From assembly GCA_026874595.1 (NCBI GenBank), contig CM049306.1, forward strand, positions 57,285,519 to 57,349,518: a stretch of DNA of 64,000 nt, given 5' to 3'. Made by a program: the position numbers and the translations under genes. The notes below the pieces were generated by a model. It had not been told where the DNA came from and searched no databases. It saw nothing but the letters and a program-made list of their open reading frames with translations. The stretch is from Sipunculus nudus. Lineage: Eukaryota > Annelida > Sipuncula > Golfingiida > Sipunculidae. Numbering within the stretch: the first letter of the stretch is position 1; each line of letters begins with the position of its first letter. Shown piece by piece: positions 11,591 through 23,786 of this stretch.

Positions 11591-12440
11591 ATTAAATTGA
11601 TGTAATCTTTTGTGTTCATACCTGATGACAAACATAAATAGGTAAACAAAAAAGGTGTTATAGGTAATTCGGCACTTTGGCTTGTCTCTCATATCATGCA
11701 TATATAACAAATATTGTAGTGATATGTGCAAATTAAGAGAATACTTCTCATATAAGGCGACCATCGTGCATGGTGGAGTGCATATTAAAAGTAAAGTAAC
11801 AATAATTCTTTTATATATAGACCCGTTCTGCCGTTTGCTGGAAACTCCAGGATTCATCACCTCATGGCAAGTTACCTTATGTTTAAACCAAACCAAAATA
11901 GTCAAGATGACACCACGTTTTGTCGATTTTGTTTGATCCTTCTATGCTTTTAACTTTTTATCAATATCGTAGGTGGGCCGATATCAAGCAGGTGTCTTTG
12001 GAGATTTCTCGTGCCATTTTACCGTCCAAGCGGGATTAAAAATATTCTCTCTGAGGCCATTTACCCAGCAAACCAAACTGTGTAAGTTCTGTTTAGGTCT
12101 TCATGGTTACATATATCAGGAAACCGTAATTTTCGGAGATTATCAAAAGAACAGATTCATGTTTCAGGCTCTTTATAGGACAATCCAACCCAATAAGGAG
12201 CCATGAAATCCATTTCTTTAAAAAATAAAATAGAGTAAATATACATAGGTAAATAAATATGGACAAGATTGGCCAAACGGATTTGTTTGCTTTACGCGGC
12301 GTGCTTTTCAAAGACGACTGAAGGACAGACCTGCCAAAGAATATGGACTTGTTAAGTTGGTTTGATAGTGCTACAGTTCTTTTTGTGAGTGACAGACGTT
12401 TCGTCAAGGTACTCCGGCTAATAATTAGACGGTAGCATCA
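11591..12440. other. Intergenic, nothing recognised
   Basis: Intermediate base composition. Short open frames on both strands (11522-11936, 11973-12407) overlap one another and lack domains. Confidence 0.5.
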
Positions 12441-13500
12441 CTTTATGCGGCTAATAAGATAATGGAGCGGTACAATAGAGAGCGGGAGACGCTGCCCGGG
12501 GCCGGACCGATGCATCGTAGTGGCGAAGATCATTCAGCATACTCGGAAGTGATGGGGTCCAGCGGGCCGCCAACACGAAAGGCGAATTAATGTGAGCCAT
12601 CAGATATTGCTGGCAAGGCAAAAGAACACACACATTCACTTTGGCACATTTATTTGGCTGTTTCCGGACGGAGTTCTGCTAAGTGCGGTAATGTTCGCTT
12701 GGCCTGCCACAGGGCAGATCCGGCTGCCGCGCGCGTGAACAGATCAATAAGATTTTAACCATACTCGGTAGTAATTAAAGAAATGTTATTGCATCAATTT
12801 TCCGCCTGTCATTTGATGTCTGCCGGGATTTTGCTACGCTTTCCCGGACAAAAATGGTGGTGGTTGATTAATTTCATAATGCACACAGATTTGTGTATGG
12901 CCGCTTGTACAAACGTACACGGCCGCCGGCAACAATATAGACCCAGTGAATCCGGGAGCCGGCTGATAGCTGCGCCTGGCAGTTCGTGCCTCGCCGAAAG
13001 GCCAGCGCCGAGCCCGGCACAATCAATAAGCAAATCACATCAAGATCGCTTTAACCTGATCCTTGTTCAGTAAAGCTCATCAAACACAATTTTGTACACA
13101 TCATTGTTAACTGATGATGGTGAGCCAGTGCGCTCGCTACATCCGCTCATGTCAGCGCCAACCAACTGTTGGGGGCTATGAGACTTGATTTACGACCCAC
13201 TGATGGCATTAGGTGACTTTTGTCTCCACGTTTGTCCATCGCATTTGCTTTCTCTATCACCCGTTCGCCATTGTGCAGGTGGCTATGCCAATACTCATGC
13301 GAGCTGAGTGGTTTGTAAACAGTTGTTTTATGTGGGTTGTTAGCTGATACCTCCAACCCCTCCTCTATAACATGCTTACAGTTCATTCCATGTGACACCA
13401 ACCCCCGGTCTGCCTTTGAACGGCGAAAAAACAAATGAGAACAAAAAGTGTGGCTTCCCATCCATTTAGTCAGACAATTTATGTCATCACAACTCGATTT
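12441..13500. promoter_or_regulatory. GC-richer non-coding island B (candidate enhancer)
   Basis: About 1 kb of balanced-GC, microsatellite-free DNA. Motifs include GGCGAATTAATGTGAG (about 12582), AGTAATTAAAG (about 12771), CGCCTGTCATTTGATG (TALE-type, about 12803) and GTTGATTAATTTCATAATG (about 12863). The second half (12900-13020) is very GC-rich. Open frames occur in several frames on both strands, as expected for GC-rich non-coding DNA, and none shows a domain. Confidence 0.4.
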
Positions 13501-14725
13501 CTATGGCGGTTGTACAGCTATTGTTATCTATAGCGTGCCTTCCGGGAACCACATGGACAAATATCTTTGTGTTATGTTATGTGGCTAGCGGCACTTTCCT
13601 CAAAATGCTCCAAATTTGCCGTTACCAACAAAAACTGTATGAAGCGAATAACTCCGAGATAATATATATGCAGCAACATTCTCAAACAACTTGGGACTCG
13701 TTTGTTTAGCTGCTAATTTTTTAGATCACTAAAAACCTATTCCCTTCATCCCTTCCATCAATGGACTTTCTTTTTTCACTTTACTTTCACCTTTCACCTT
13801 ATTTTCACTTGTTTCCATTAATTTCACGCGCACGTATATTATGGATCAAACATTCACAGTCAATAATATATAGGCGCGTATAATTTTCTTAGATTTAAGA
13901 AGAGATCAATATTTAATTTTTTATCTAGAATTGTGTTATTCAGATGTTAACATGTGCTTTATTTTTTTATTACTTTTATTTGATATTCTTTTATATATAT
14001 TGAGCATGAAATACTGATATTATTATTATTATTATTTTTCCCTTTTTCCAGAACAGGACTCTAAAATTTTCTTCTTCACCTTTTCTTAAATTTTCATTTT
14101 CTTCTGCGGAACCCTCATTCACTAGTGAAATTCCTTACATTTACAGTATTTAAATATTAATAAGGGACAACACTGAAACGTCAACTTATTACAAAGAGAA
14201 TGCATGAATTAACTTTTCTATATATAGTTAAAAATGCCTTTCTCATATTACTAGAATAGAAAACAATATTAAATTTGGTAATTAAGGGTTATAAAACATA
14301 TTTCACAGAAGTGTGTATAAGGTTTATCATGGATCTGTTTATGATAATCTGCCAAATTAATAACATTACGTTAAAAATAATATACATGCATGTATTTATG
14401 TTATTTATAATTTTAAACTGGAGCGCTCGAAGGGCTTAATACAGCCAGTAAACCTTTTTGAATGAATTTCCCGTCGAGATGATAGGTTGAGTAAAGTTTG
14501 TCTTCATTAATATTAACTTTTAAAACTTTAATTTGCCTTTTATTTTTTTTTTTTTAATTAACGAGATGTTCCCGACATGTGTCGTGGTAACACTGTGCAA
14601 GACAATTTATATTTATAGTATAAATGTCAACTACAATAAAATATCTCCAGCCAATATTTCGCTCGTTCAGAATGTCTCTATTACAAATAAATATGTTTAA
14701 AACCAAGTGCACTTTTCAATAATAT
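13501..14725. other. AT-rich intergenic DNA with a pyrimidine tract
   Basis: A strongly pyrimidine-biased segment (13740-13820, CTTTCACCTTTCACC-type) leads into ordinary AT-rich sequence. No gene is seen. Confidence 0.5.
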
Positions 14726-14982
14726 TATATATATATATATATATATGTGTCATCAGTGAAGAACCGTCTGCATTGGTTATATATACTTGTAGTCATGTAT
14801 ATAATTCAAGATTAAAGAATTCTTGCATTTGTTTGTATGTACACGTATATTATAAATGTTTAGATGCACGGTAGTTTACTCTTATTATTAATTAAATGCA
14901 ATCGCAAAGTTAAGGGTACAAAAGTGAAAGTCTTAGGACATATTAATAAATATTATTGTTAATATTAGCCAACAATTATTCA

Positions 14983-15300
14983 CAAGGCCAATAAAATAAA
15001 AAGGCGTTGTTCTCAAGCTCTTTTTTAGAAATCAGTGCGGGCGGGCTGTATTTTATTTTGACCTTTTTTTGTATGTTTCGATGAAAATGTCATATGATCT
15101 GGGAAAAGCATAAAAATATAGGTTTTTTTTTGCTAAACAGGTAAAAGCGCTACATAACAAATCATATAGGGAAATCCTATCAAAATTGTAATATTTTATC
15201 TTCTGGAAAATGAAAATCAAAATAAAATGTTTCATGCGGGGGGGGGGGGGGGTTAAAGTCGACGCGGGCGGTGCCTGAGAACCATACCTTTTATTTTTTT
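14983..15300 (+). mobile_element. MITE family copy 4, with internal poly-G
   Basis: The left end reads AAGGCCAATAAAATAAAAAG then GCGTTGTTCTCAAGC. The right end reads GACGCGGGCGGTGCCTGAGA then ACCATACCTTTTATTT. The shared core (TTTCGATGAAAATGTCATAT, AACAGGTAAAAGCGCTACAT) is intact. A 17-base G run at about 15236-15252 expands the shorter G-run of the other copies. This is the best-preserved copy and includes a small local duplication around 15162-15182. Confidence 0.85.
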
Positions 15301-15428
15301 TATCTAAGAAGTCTGTTACTTTTATCTCTTAATTTGCGGTTAATTATCAGTATAATTTTAGAAAATAAACTCAAAATTATCAGCGTAGGACCTAATTGAA
15401 TTCTTCTTCCTTTTGTATAATGGAAATT

Positions 15429-15433
<5 letters not shown>

Positions 15434-15487
<54 letters not shown>
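15434..15487. repeat. (TA)n microsatellite
   Basis: Uninterrupted TA run, which accounts for the Tyr-Ile open frame here. Confidence 0.98.
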
Positions 15488-15490
<3 letters not shown>

Positions 15491-16207
15491 GCTAGAGGGT
15501 GAACATAGACACTTACATATGCCAGTTGCTTCGTTGATTATAAACGTTATAGTGGACATACCGAGCGTGCATGTGTTTATGCGTCTGCATGCTTCATTTT
15601 TGGTATAAAATTCGGTTATGGCAGAAATTCTTAAGATTTGATTAATAAAGGAACCAATGCCTTTTATAATGGGATGACTCTACATTTCTTCAATAAAATG
15701 CCTGATAGGATAAAATTACAAGAAAAAGATCTCTATATTTACATTTGTAGACGTTTGGTCGAAATGTTCTTTGCATTTCTCATTAAAGCACTCATATATA
15801 TTATATATAAAATAATATATCATATTATATAACTTCCTCAGGTCTTTGAATATTATTGCATGTATAAAAGGGCTGTTGATGCTCGAACAAAACTAAATAT
15901 TCGGTAAATTGCTTATCTCTTTATCTTTTTACGTTGACGCAGATTGCATGCATATTCGAGTAGGACCACGCGCAGGATTAGGGTTTACGACAGCAGGGCG
16001 CAGCACGTCAGATCAGCAATAGCCGAGTGTACCAGAAAAGAACCTGTATCCCGTTCGGTGTGTCTCAGAAAAGCTAAACGGAAATTAGAGGCAATGGTTT
16101 ATAATCTGCTTCAAAGAACATTAATTTTAATAACATCCAGCATATCAAACTACTTGTACAATTGAGTTTTTGGACCAATAGTGTAATTTTTCTTTGAGTA
16201 ATGGTAG

Positions 16208-16210
<3 letters not shown>
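15488..16210. other. Intergenic, nothing recognised
   Basis: AT-rich, with a GC-richer patch at 15940-16070 (GACCACGCGCAGGATTAGGG). No domain-bearing frame. Confidence 0.5.
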
Positions 16211-16247
<37 letters not shown>

Positions 16248-16260
16248 ACACACACACACA
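16211..16260. repeat. Compound (TC)n-(CA)n microsatellite
   Basis: A TC run to about 16244, then an interrupted CA run. Confidence 0.97.
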
Positions 16261-16559
16261 TACTCGGAATGCATAAGGGAAACTCTTCCACATACATTGA
16301 CAACACTTATTTTTATATTGTTTGTATTTTCATTTCAAAAGAGATAAAATAAACTCTAAATTTCACTGAGGGTAAAAAAAAATTAACTATAAGGGACAAA
16401 TCATTTATGGCCCGACTAGAGTTGGCTGTACCAATTGAAATGACATGTTTAAACAAATATTTTTTTATATCGCGACAGGACATTCATGGAACAAATTTTC
16501 CTGTAGTTCATTAATTTGAGCAAAAGAAAACTGTCTGCACTCTCTTTGCATTATTTTGC

Positions 16560-18030
16560 TCTTGCCTACTTGACCGGCCAACTTGTTCTGTCGCCTTTCA
16601 GTAACCACGGTCTCAGGGGGTCAGCGTTGAGTACAGCAGTTTGTATTGGTTCCCGGGAAACTCTAACTGTTGGTTCTATGGCCACATTATTTTGAGTGCG
16701 ACTGATGATGAGCGGATTTATTTTTAAGCTCTGTGTCAGCGGAAGACGCGGGAAGAGGTAAATAGAAGGACCAACGGGGAAAAAGAGGAGGAAAAGGGCA
16801 TCAACAGTAAGTCATTCCCACTTAACTCAGCGGCAAACTCCAGTCTTTTCTCAAGGCGTCGGGCCGGCTAAGCGAGAAATTGCCAAAGCTTTGACTTTGA
16901 AAGAGGCAGCATGTCACTTGATGGAGTCGGGAGACTATCAATGGGTTTCGAGTCATCAATTTCCACCAAGGGTCTCTACGGATTTGGGCCGGAGGCACGT
17001 TTGGGCTGATGGATGGCAGTTTGGAAGCCCGCCGGTCTCTCCGAATTAGCAGGCCAATCAGAGGACTACATGACGCTCGCTGGTATTCCCTCACCACCGA
17101 TCACAGCGCTGGCCTCGGTAACTATTTACAATGCGAACAATCAATTAGGAGAAGACAGATACAGGGCACAATAGCGTCTTGTTTCTTGGGTGAAGCCCGG
17201 CGTGTAATGGGAATGGCGCTAGAAAACATCATTTGTTTACGGGCGTACTTGTGCTGGCTTGCCTGATGGATGCTGATGTCTTCGCGGGTCCCCCTGGGCT
17301 GTGCGTGTAATTAAATGGCATCATCGCATTGACTCAATAATTCTCGTCAGTTCCACGGGCATCTTGAATTCAATGGAGCGGGATAGTCACTTCATATCCA
17401 ACCGGTTGCGCATTGTTGAGACGGCAGTTGGAGTTCCCTGCTCGGTCCGCTATCACGTGTTTTCACGCCCATTAGTGCTACTGGTCACGCCGTCCGCAAC
17501 AATTGTACATGGTTGCATTTAATATGTCATCGGGGCCGTATGCTGCGAGTTCCTAATGGGAGATCGGCATTCTGATGCTTATCATTGCATGCGGCGATGC
17601 TGCCACTTGGGATGTACAATACCCAGACAAGCTCTCCCGCCGTCGCTAGATGGAAGCAAACAGGTAAATTGTGATATCGACGCGCGGCCTGCCGTGTATC
17701 TCAGTAATTGTCAGGCTGATTTCGTCGGCTGCTCAGCGGCCGTTTCCAGACCGGCTTGCTGTGTCTTTGCTGTAGGCTAGAGGGGGCACCGTTGAAGCCG
17801 CAGAGGGACAGATAAAGAACACACCAATAGTTGCCGCCGCCAGCATCCGCTGAATTTTTTGGCATGGCCACCGCTCCACCCTTCCATTAGCCCGACAGGA
17901 AGTCCGCCAGTATGACAAGCCACTAATTACGGTGCAGGAGCCGCGCCCGAGGCAGCCAGCGCAGCACGATCTGACAGCGCGCAGCCCCACAATACAAAAG
18001 ACTACATGAAAACAGGACAATAACCAGGCT
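16560..18030. promoter_or_regulatory. GC-richer non-coding island C (largest candidate regulatory block)
   Basis: Nearly 1.5 kb is free of microsatellites and balanced in GC, the longest such block outside the coding gene. Homeodomain-type cores recur: CCGAATTAGCAGG (17040), AATCAATTAGGAG (17138), GTGTAATTAAATGG (17305), CCATTAGTGC (17469), CCATTAGCCCG (17883), CACTAATTACGG (17921). It also has FOX-type TGTTTAC (17234-17240), CAACAATTGT (about 17500) and ETS-type CAGGAAGT. Open frames on both strands overlap heavily and contain no known domains, so I consider it non-coding. Enhancer function is inferred. Confidence 0.45.
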
Positions 18031-19159
18031 TAACTATGGGTTTAATTAAGTAAACACCGATGTTGATAATGGTGAAAGTTACCAAGGGACTGGGTGCAAT
18101 TATCGGCACTTCATTCAATAACACCCACATTTACAAACAAGAAATCGCCATTCTGCACTCGCGAGATATTTTGTCATGAAGAAAAAAAGCATTGTATTTA
18201 ACAAATCAAAAGAAAGAATGGTCAATTGTTTCTCAATGACTAAGCCTTCAGTAAATTTTAATCAATAAATACCAAGAAAAATGATTAATTAGATGATGAG
18301 ATTGAGAATACCATATTGTTTAGACCATGATTGAATCGATACATCGATACTAATCGTTACGTTACGTCGATACTTTTGGCTGTATTACATATATTGTTAC
18401 ATGCTGCACAGTCGTAATGACATAACACAGTGCTACTAATATTATAATATTAGTTTTCATATACAAGTAGTAACATTGCAGAATGTTAACAAGTTGCGCG
18501 CCAGAGAGAAAAGCACCTAACAAAAATGTGTCAGTTGTTGTTCCCACCATTTCCAAAACTTAATGTAAAAACATGGTTATAATTTTCATAGATGTATATT
18601 ATATTGCAATAACTGTTTCGCTAAATTAATTTTCGTTTTATTTTTTATTTCATGTATTAGAGGAAAGACACTTTTTATAAACAAGAAACACTATATCTAA
18701 TCATCAATATATAATATATATATATATTTATATATATTTATATTTATAAACAGGTAAGCTCCGTAGTGGACAATATTTGTGTATGTAAGTTTTTCTGACA
18801 CATTTTACATATTCAGTACGCTGCATTAGAAGAAAACACATGTACCAATCTATTAAATCTTTAAATGTACAATATACGACCGGGGCCAATACATGAAATG
18901 GTACTTATTGAATTTATATTGAACTTGTACCATTGTATATGCTGTATAAGCTTTTCAATTAACTTGAGGTCGCAATCGGCAATTTCGGCACGGTTTTTCA
19001 GAAGCGAAACATAAATGTTATTTTGAATATAATATTTTTGGTTTGACGTTTCAACTTGTTTGAAATATATGTTACTTTATGTTACTCTTTGCAAACCACC
19101 GAAAATAATTTCATGTTTTAATTTTGTTCTTGCCAATTTTACAGTTCATCGGTGATTCA
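18031..19159. other. AT-rich intergenic DNA with a possible hAT scrap
   Basis: ATCGATACATCGATACTAAT at about 18335 resembles the ATCGAT-rich ends of hAT-type elements, but no termini can be defined. TATATT-rich tracts lie at 18707-18750. Otherwise unremarkable. Confidence 0.4.
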
Positions 19160-19240
19160 TATAGGCGCTTGAATCACTCCCCATATAGCAACGCTGGGGA
19201 TCGAACCAGGGTCGCGAGGGGAGGGCGCCAAGCGAGTAGA
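19160..19240 (-). mobile_element. tRNA-like SINE fragment
   Basis: The minus strand contains GACCCTGGTTCGATCCCCAG, in which GGTTCGATCCC (19197-19207) is a near-perfect B box. It is preceded by a GC-rich tRNA-like head (CTCGCTTGGCGCCCTCCCCT). The body beyond the head is short, so this is a fragment. A decayed tRNA pseudogene is the alternative. Confidence 0.4.
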
Positions 19241-19404
19241 GATTTCATTCTTTCTTTTTGCATCATATCTAATTTTTTTCCAAAAAAATCTGGGTTTTTT
19301 AATATCTCCAAGAAAAACTATATATGTATCTTATTTGTATTCTTTTTGTATGCGTATATATATATATATATATATACACGCAAAAGTCCCCAAAAATCAT
19401 TCTT

Positions 19405-20081
19405 GTCCATGCAGGGGTAACAAACACAGGTTTATTCCGGTAACGTCCGACAATTGGCCTTCACCGCCTAAGACAAACTCCAATCTAATAATACAATTCT
19501 TTGACAGTTCTTTGGCTTTCGCCCGCCGCTAACTGGCTCTCACTTCACAAATGAACAGTACACAAAACTTCCAACGCCCTCCTCGGCTAAATATAAAACT
19601 CCTAGGACCAATACTCGTCCTAAACGTGGTATTTGGCAACAGACCTCGTGTGGTGCAAATCTACACAACACGTCTGCATGGCCACAAAGACCTTTCGACT
19701 GACTCTCTCTTGACGGATTCTCACTAACCTCGCCGCTCTGGAGCCGGCTTTTATATATATACCAGCTGCGAAGAAACTTCTAGAAAATTCTAGTAAACGA
19801 ATGTTGTACAGACTTCTCTACACGAAATTACTAGCTAAGCCTCCCAGAAGCTTATAAACCTCCAGAATGTTCAGTCAGATAAATCCTAACAAACCATGGT
19901 ACAGTAAGTATAAATACTTTATACATAAACAAATCAATCTACTGCATGATCAACACAACTTATGATAAAGATAAACACAACATTATTAAATATTATTAAC
20001 TACATTTCCCTGACCATAACTTATTATCCTGTGGGGCTCTCTTTTAACATTACCTGACCTGGCAAATACATTTTTGTCACA
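19405..20081 (-). mobile_element. Solo LTR-like sequence (retrotransposon, minus orientation)
   Basis: Read on the minus strand, the segment begins TGTGACAAAAATG at 20081. It contains a heat-shock-type element (19773-19790) and a TATA box (TATATATATAA, 19751-19761). About 310 bp on it has AATAAA (19431-19436), followed by the GT-rich CCTGTGTTTGTTACCCC and an end near TGGACA. This order (U3 enhancer, TATA, polyadenylation signal, GT-rich tail, TG...CA ends) is that of an LTR. No primer-binding site, polypurine tract, gag/pol frame or convincing 5-bp target duplication is visible, so it is probably a decayed solo LTR. The family, perhaps Ty3-like, is not determinable. Confidence 0.5.
19773..19790 (+). 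promoter_or_regulatory. Perfect four-unit heat-shock element
   Basis: GAAACTTCTAGAAAATTC matches GAAnnTTCnnGAAnnTTC exactly. It lies about 12 bp upstream of the TATA box of the LTR-like sequence when read on the minus strand, and the motif is symmetric. Confidence 0.7.
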
Positions 20082-20169
20082 AGTCAGTTCTCGGACATGT
20101 TCGAAAACGTTAAATACAAGTTTATTGTGAACCCCGTATTCTTTAAACAAAGCATACTATTATTCTTGC

Positions 20170-20680
20170 CTCAAATTTGGTACAACAATCTTTTCAACCA
20201 AGTTTTCGGATAAGTTAAAAAATTGGAGATCTTTACTTTGATATTCAAGGTCAGATCTGTGGAAATATTGGATTTTCGTCACACCTTTAATTTTTTAAGT
20301 ACTGCCTGTTGCGCCTCTAATTTGATACACAAATAGTAACAAAAAGTTCCCAGAGAATTTCGAACACCGCGGTCACTTCTTCGATTCAAATCTGTAGAAT
20401 TGTAGAATATTTAGAAGCACTGCTCTTTTTCTTCAAATTCGATACACCTGTTGTTTCATCCAAATGAACGGTCGAGATTGAATACTGATTACATTGATTT
20501 TGATCTTTAAGAGAAATTCTGCATGTGGATACATAATGCATTTTAGAACACCATATCTTTAGAAGTGCTGCATTTGGTCCTTAAAGTTGATACACGTATT
20601 GTATCATACCTGGCTCTCGAAAATGTGTGACCTTGACCTTGGTCTCTAAGGTCTAATAAGCTGATCTACCGGATTATTGT
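20170..20680. repeat. Degenerate tandem repeat with period of about 120-150 bp
   Basis: Blocks of the form TTYGATACAC...GTWWCAT recur at about 20320, 20440 and 20586, with a weaker one at 20177. Each is accompanied by TTTAGAAGYRCTGC and AAGGTC-like strings, including GTGACCTTGACCTTGG near 20630. Arrays like this are common in molluscan DNA. The copies are old and divergent. Confidence 0.55.
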
Positions 20681-21041
20681 GAAACCCAAACCACAAATTT
20701 CTTCTTTTTTTTGTGTCGTTTGTCTAGCCATCATATAGCAAATTCACAAATTAATAAACGGGTTTCTTTTTAATTTGAAATGTGCATAAAGTTGTCAGAG
20801 CTCCATGCTAGATGTCTTTATATGTATAAAAATTCCCCATAATATGGTACTACTTTTGTTCTGCAGAGTTGGGCTTATTTAAAGAGGGAATGCCAATATA
20901 TATATACATGTATGGAGATACTGGACGCTTTTAAGGTTATACATGATGTTATAATATATGCATGTCATGTATATATATACATAATTAGTATAGCATGAAT
21001 TCTCATGGCTATAGTAATAAAATATATATATAATATATATA

Positions 21042-21044
21042 ATA

Positions 21045-21108
<64 letters not shown>
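21042..21108. repeat. Compound (TC)n-(TA)n microsatellite
   Basis: A TC run to about 21063, followed by a TA run. Confidence 0.98.
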
Positions 21109-21111
<3 letters not shown>

Positions 21112-21189
21112 ATGTATCTATATGTCATTACAAACCTTCCTCATGCTGCATATAATTCCACACACCACTTCAAGTAAATTTGAATTGCA

Positions 21190-21660
21190 GATTGTTGATC
21201 GATAGTTCATGTTATTCCACGATTTAACGACCAGATAACCAGGACTTTGTCCATGACCAGCAGCAGCAGAAAAGTGGAGTCGGGGTTCGAATCGATCCTG
21301 TATATAGCCCTAGAAGTACCCACACCAGCTCCCTCACCAACGACAAAAGTGGGGAGTATGGAGTTTTGATTCAAGTATTTTGGCTTCCAGCATATTGTTA
21401 GGAGAAGAATAAAAGCGACGTGTATATGAAAATTGTTGAGAATGCCACACAATGCGAGCCAAGCGCAAAAGAGTCCAAGACGCCTTCCCAGGTCAGCTCC
21501 CAAACACCACGCACCAGGTCCAAGAAAGGAATTCGAAAGAGAAAGCAGAGCAGCAACAGCCACACCCACTCGGAACCAAACGCCTGTGACCAGAGAAACG
21601 AATTTTACAACCATTGATAAAATCAAACTCTGTCCAAAACAGTCAAATTTACAAAGGTGA
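21190..21660. other. GC-richer segment, unclassified
   Basis: Balanced-GC sequence between two TA tracts. It has a tRNA B-box-like GGGGTTCGAATC near 21272 but no recognisable A box. A 139-codon minus-strand frame (21207-21626) contains hydrophobic stretches, yet plus-strand frames over the same bases are equally open and none shows a domain. It could be a repeat fragment or a regulatory island. Confidence 0.35.
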
Positions 21661-21854
21661 AGTCAGCAAGGGCTCTTTCTGGCATCTTCTGGCGGTTTTC
21701 ATGAAAAAAAAACTTTTGCAGAAAAACTGCATTTCGCAACATTTTGTCGTGCTTTCTGACGGCGTCGCACTTTCAGAGCCCTGAGTCAGTGATAAGTGCG
21801 TTACACTTTGAGGAATGCCATGCAGAAAAAGTGTCAGTTTGAACATAGGGAAGC

Positions 21855-21855
21855 C

Positions 21856-21925
<70 letters not shown>

Positions 21926-21951
21926 ATATACATATACATATACATATATAC
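21855..21951. repeat. (TA)n / (TATAYA)n microsatellite
   Basis: A long TA run that decays into TACATA/TAAATA units. Confidence 0.97.
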
Positions 21952-23695
21952 AGAGGCTGTTTTTTATGTCTTTTGCATGTATATTCCTTCTTGAGGTTTA
22001 TCGATCGTTACACTTGCATGAGCTTCAAATCATGTTTTCCTCTTCTACAAGCGCAACACATTTAGACATCTAACATATCTAAGATGACCTTACAGGTGTT
22101 AACGTCAACTACAGTGTGACAATCAGCTCAAGAGAGGACTGTTGAACACTGAATTACTGAAGTATCTTCTGAAGTATATCTTATACTGAAGTCAATCTAT
22201 AAGGTACAATTTTCACAGCCATTTCCTGAACAGTTCTTCGGTTAATGAACGAAATATCTAAATAATCCGAGAAAAAATATGTGTTATTAACTTCATTATA
22301 TTTCATGGGCGAAGGCGTTCAGATACAAAATCGATGCATGGACATGTATATATGTATATAGAAAGCATGCAAGGTTTGTGCTATTTTCCTCTTGCTTCAA
22401 CAGGAAGGGACTCTGTCCACCCACCTGGTTTTCATTTCAGGATATCTTCCCATTAATTATCCGCGTTCTCATTCAGATTTTATTCAACGGTTCTCCTTAG
22501 AAATATCATTATATTTTTTTTTTGTTCAAAAATGTCAGCTCTGATTTTTTTTTACATACATATGTTTATCATGGTAAAAGACACATATATTAAAGTTTCA
22601 TCAAGATATATATAACACATGGTCACTTCTGTGGACCCACGTATATTTTCTTTATAGGGTTTTGTCCAATCCCATCACATTGAGATTCATGAAAGTGTGT
22701 TCATACCTTTGGCACAAAAACAGCTGACATACCATCGGAAAAGTAAAAGATTTTCATCATGTCCACTTAAATCTCTTTGTGCTGCACACGCAGTTTGGAG
22801 ACCCGGTATTTTAAGTAACAAAACTTAAATATCACTTATAGCATCTTTAAAATGACACGAAGTCTTTGTTACTTACAAATATTTGTCATAATGGAGTTTC
22901 TTGTATGAAATAGAATCATCTTTCTTTTTCCAGTATTGCCAAACGTTTATAATGGTCGCAGGTGAGACTTGAGTCTTTGGAGCCTTGTCTTGTTTTCATT
23001 ATCATAGCTTGTTCAGCTTTTATGTACTGTATGGTAAAGCCTGATTTCAAGAAGTTGACTCAGTCATAAAGACATAAAGATCTCACAGCTGGGAGAACAA
23101 ATATGTATTATTAATACAAATGATAAAAAATAAAATAAAACAAAAATATTGAGTTTAATTATCAGACGAAAGAACATAAATCCTCAAATGAAAGTATTTA
23201 TGTTGAAATTTGGTATTCAGAATTCTAGAAGATAGCATTGAAAGAATCTGCCCTTGTTGATTATCGATCTTGTAATGTATTGCGGCACCAAACTAATACA
23301 TATACTTTCGAGAGCTCTGCAGGCAAAACGGCGCTGTGGGAGCACTATTGTCAAAAGCATTGCTAGAACACGGTTTATGATATAAGTTGTATTTTTTAAT
23401 CCTTTTACATATATGTATACCTCACACACAGGTTAGGCCGGAATTTTATCAAAATAAATCCCTTCAGGATATAAAAAGAAAAAGTGTTGGCAGTCAGCAT
23501 AATAGAATAAAAGTTAGTCGACGCAAAATATGGCCAATTAACGGAACTATGTCAACTAAATTGAAACATCATATTTAGTTATTAATCATTTTTACATCTT
23601 TGGTAACTACTTATATGTTTCGTAATTTTTTTATAACAGGGAGGGGGGGGGGTCTGTTCTAGGTGACGCATGCACGCGCATGCTTGGCGTTGATA

Positions 23696-23697
<2 letters not shown>
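21952..23697. other. Intergenic, nothing recognised
   Basis: AT-rich unique-looking sequence. Small open frames at 23217-23578 show no domains. Confidence 0.5.

Positions 23698-23785
<88 letters not shown>
23698..23785. repeat. (TA)n microsatellite, about 44 units
   Basis: Longest uninterrupted TA run in the window, about 88 bp. It is preceded by a G-run at about 23641-23651 and flanked by GCATGC strings on both sides. Confidence 0.98.

Positions 23786-23786
<1 letters not shown>

Noticed and set aside
21207-21626. 139-codon minus-strand open frame with hydrophobic stretches
   Set aside because: Plus-strand frames over the same bases are similarly open, and no family signature or splice context is seen.
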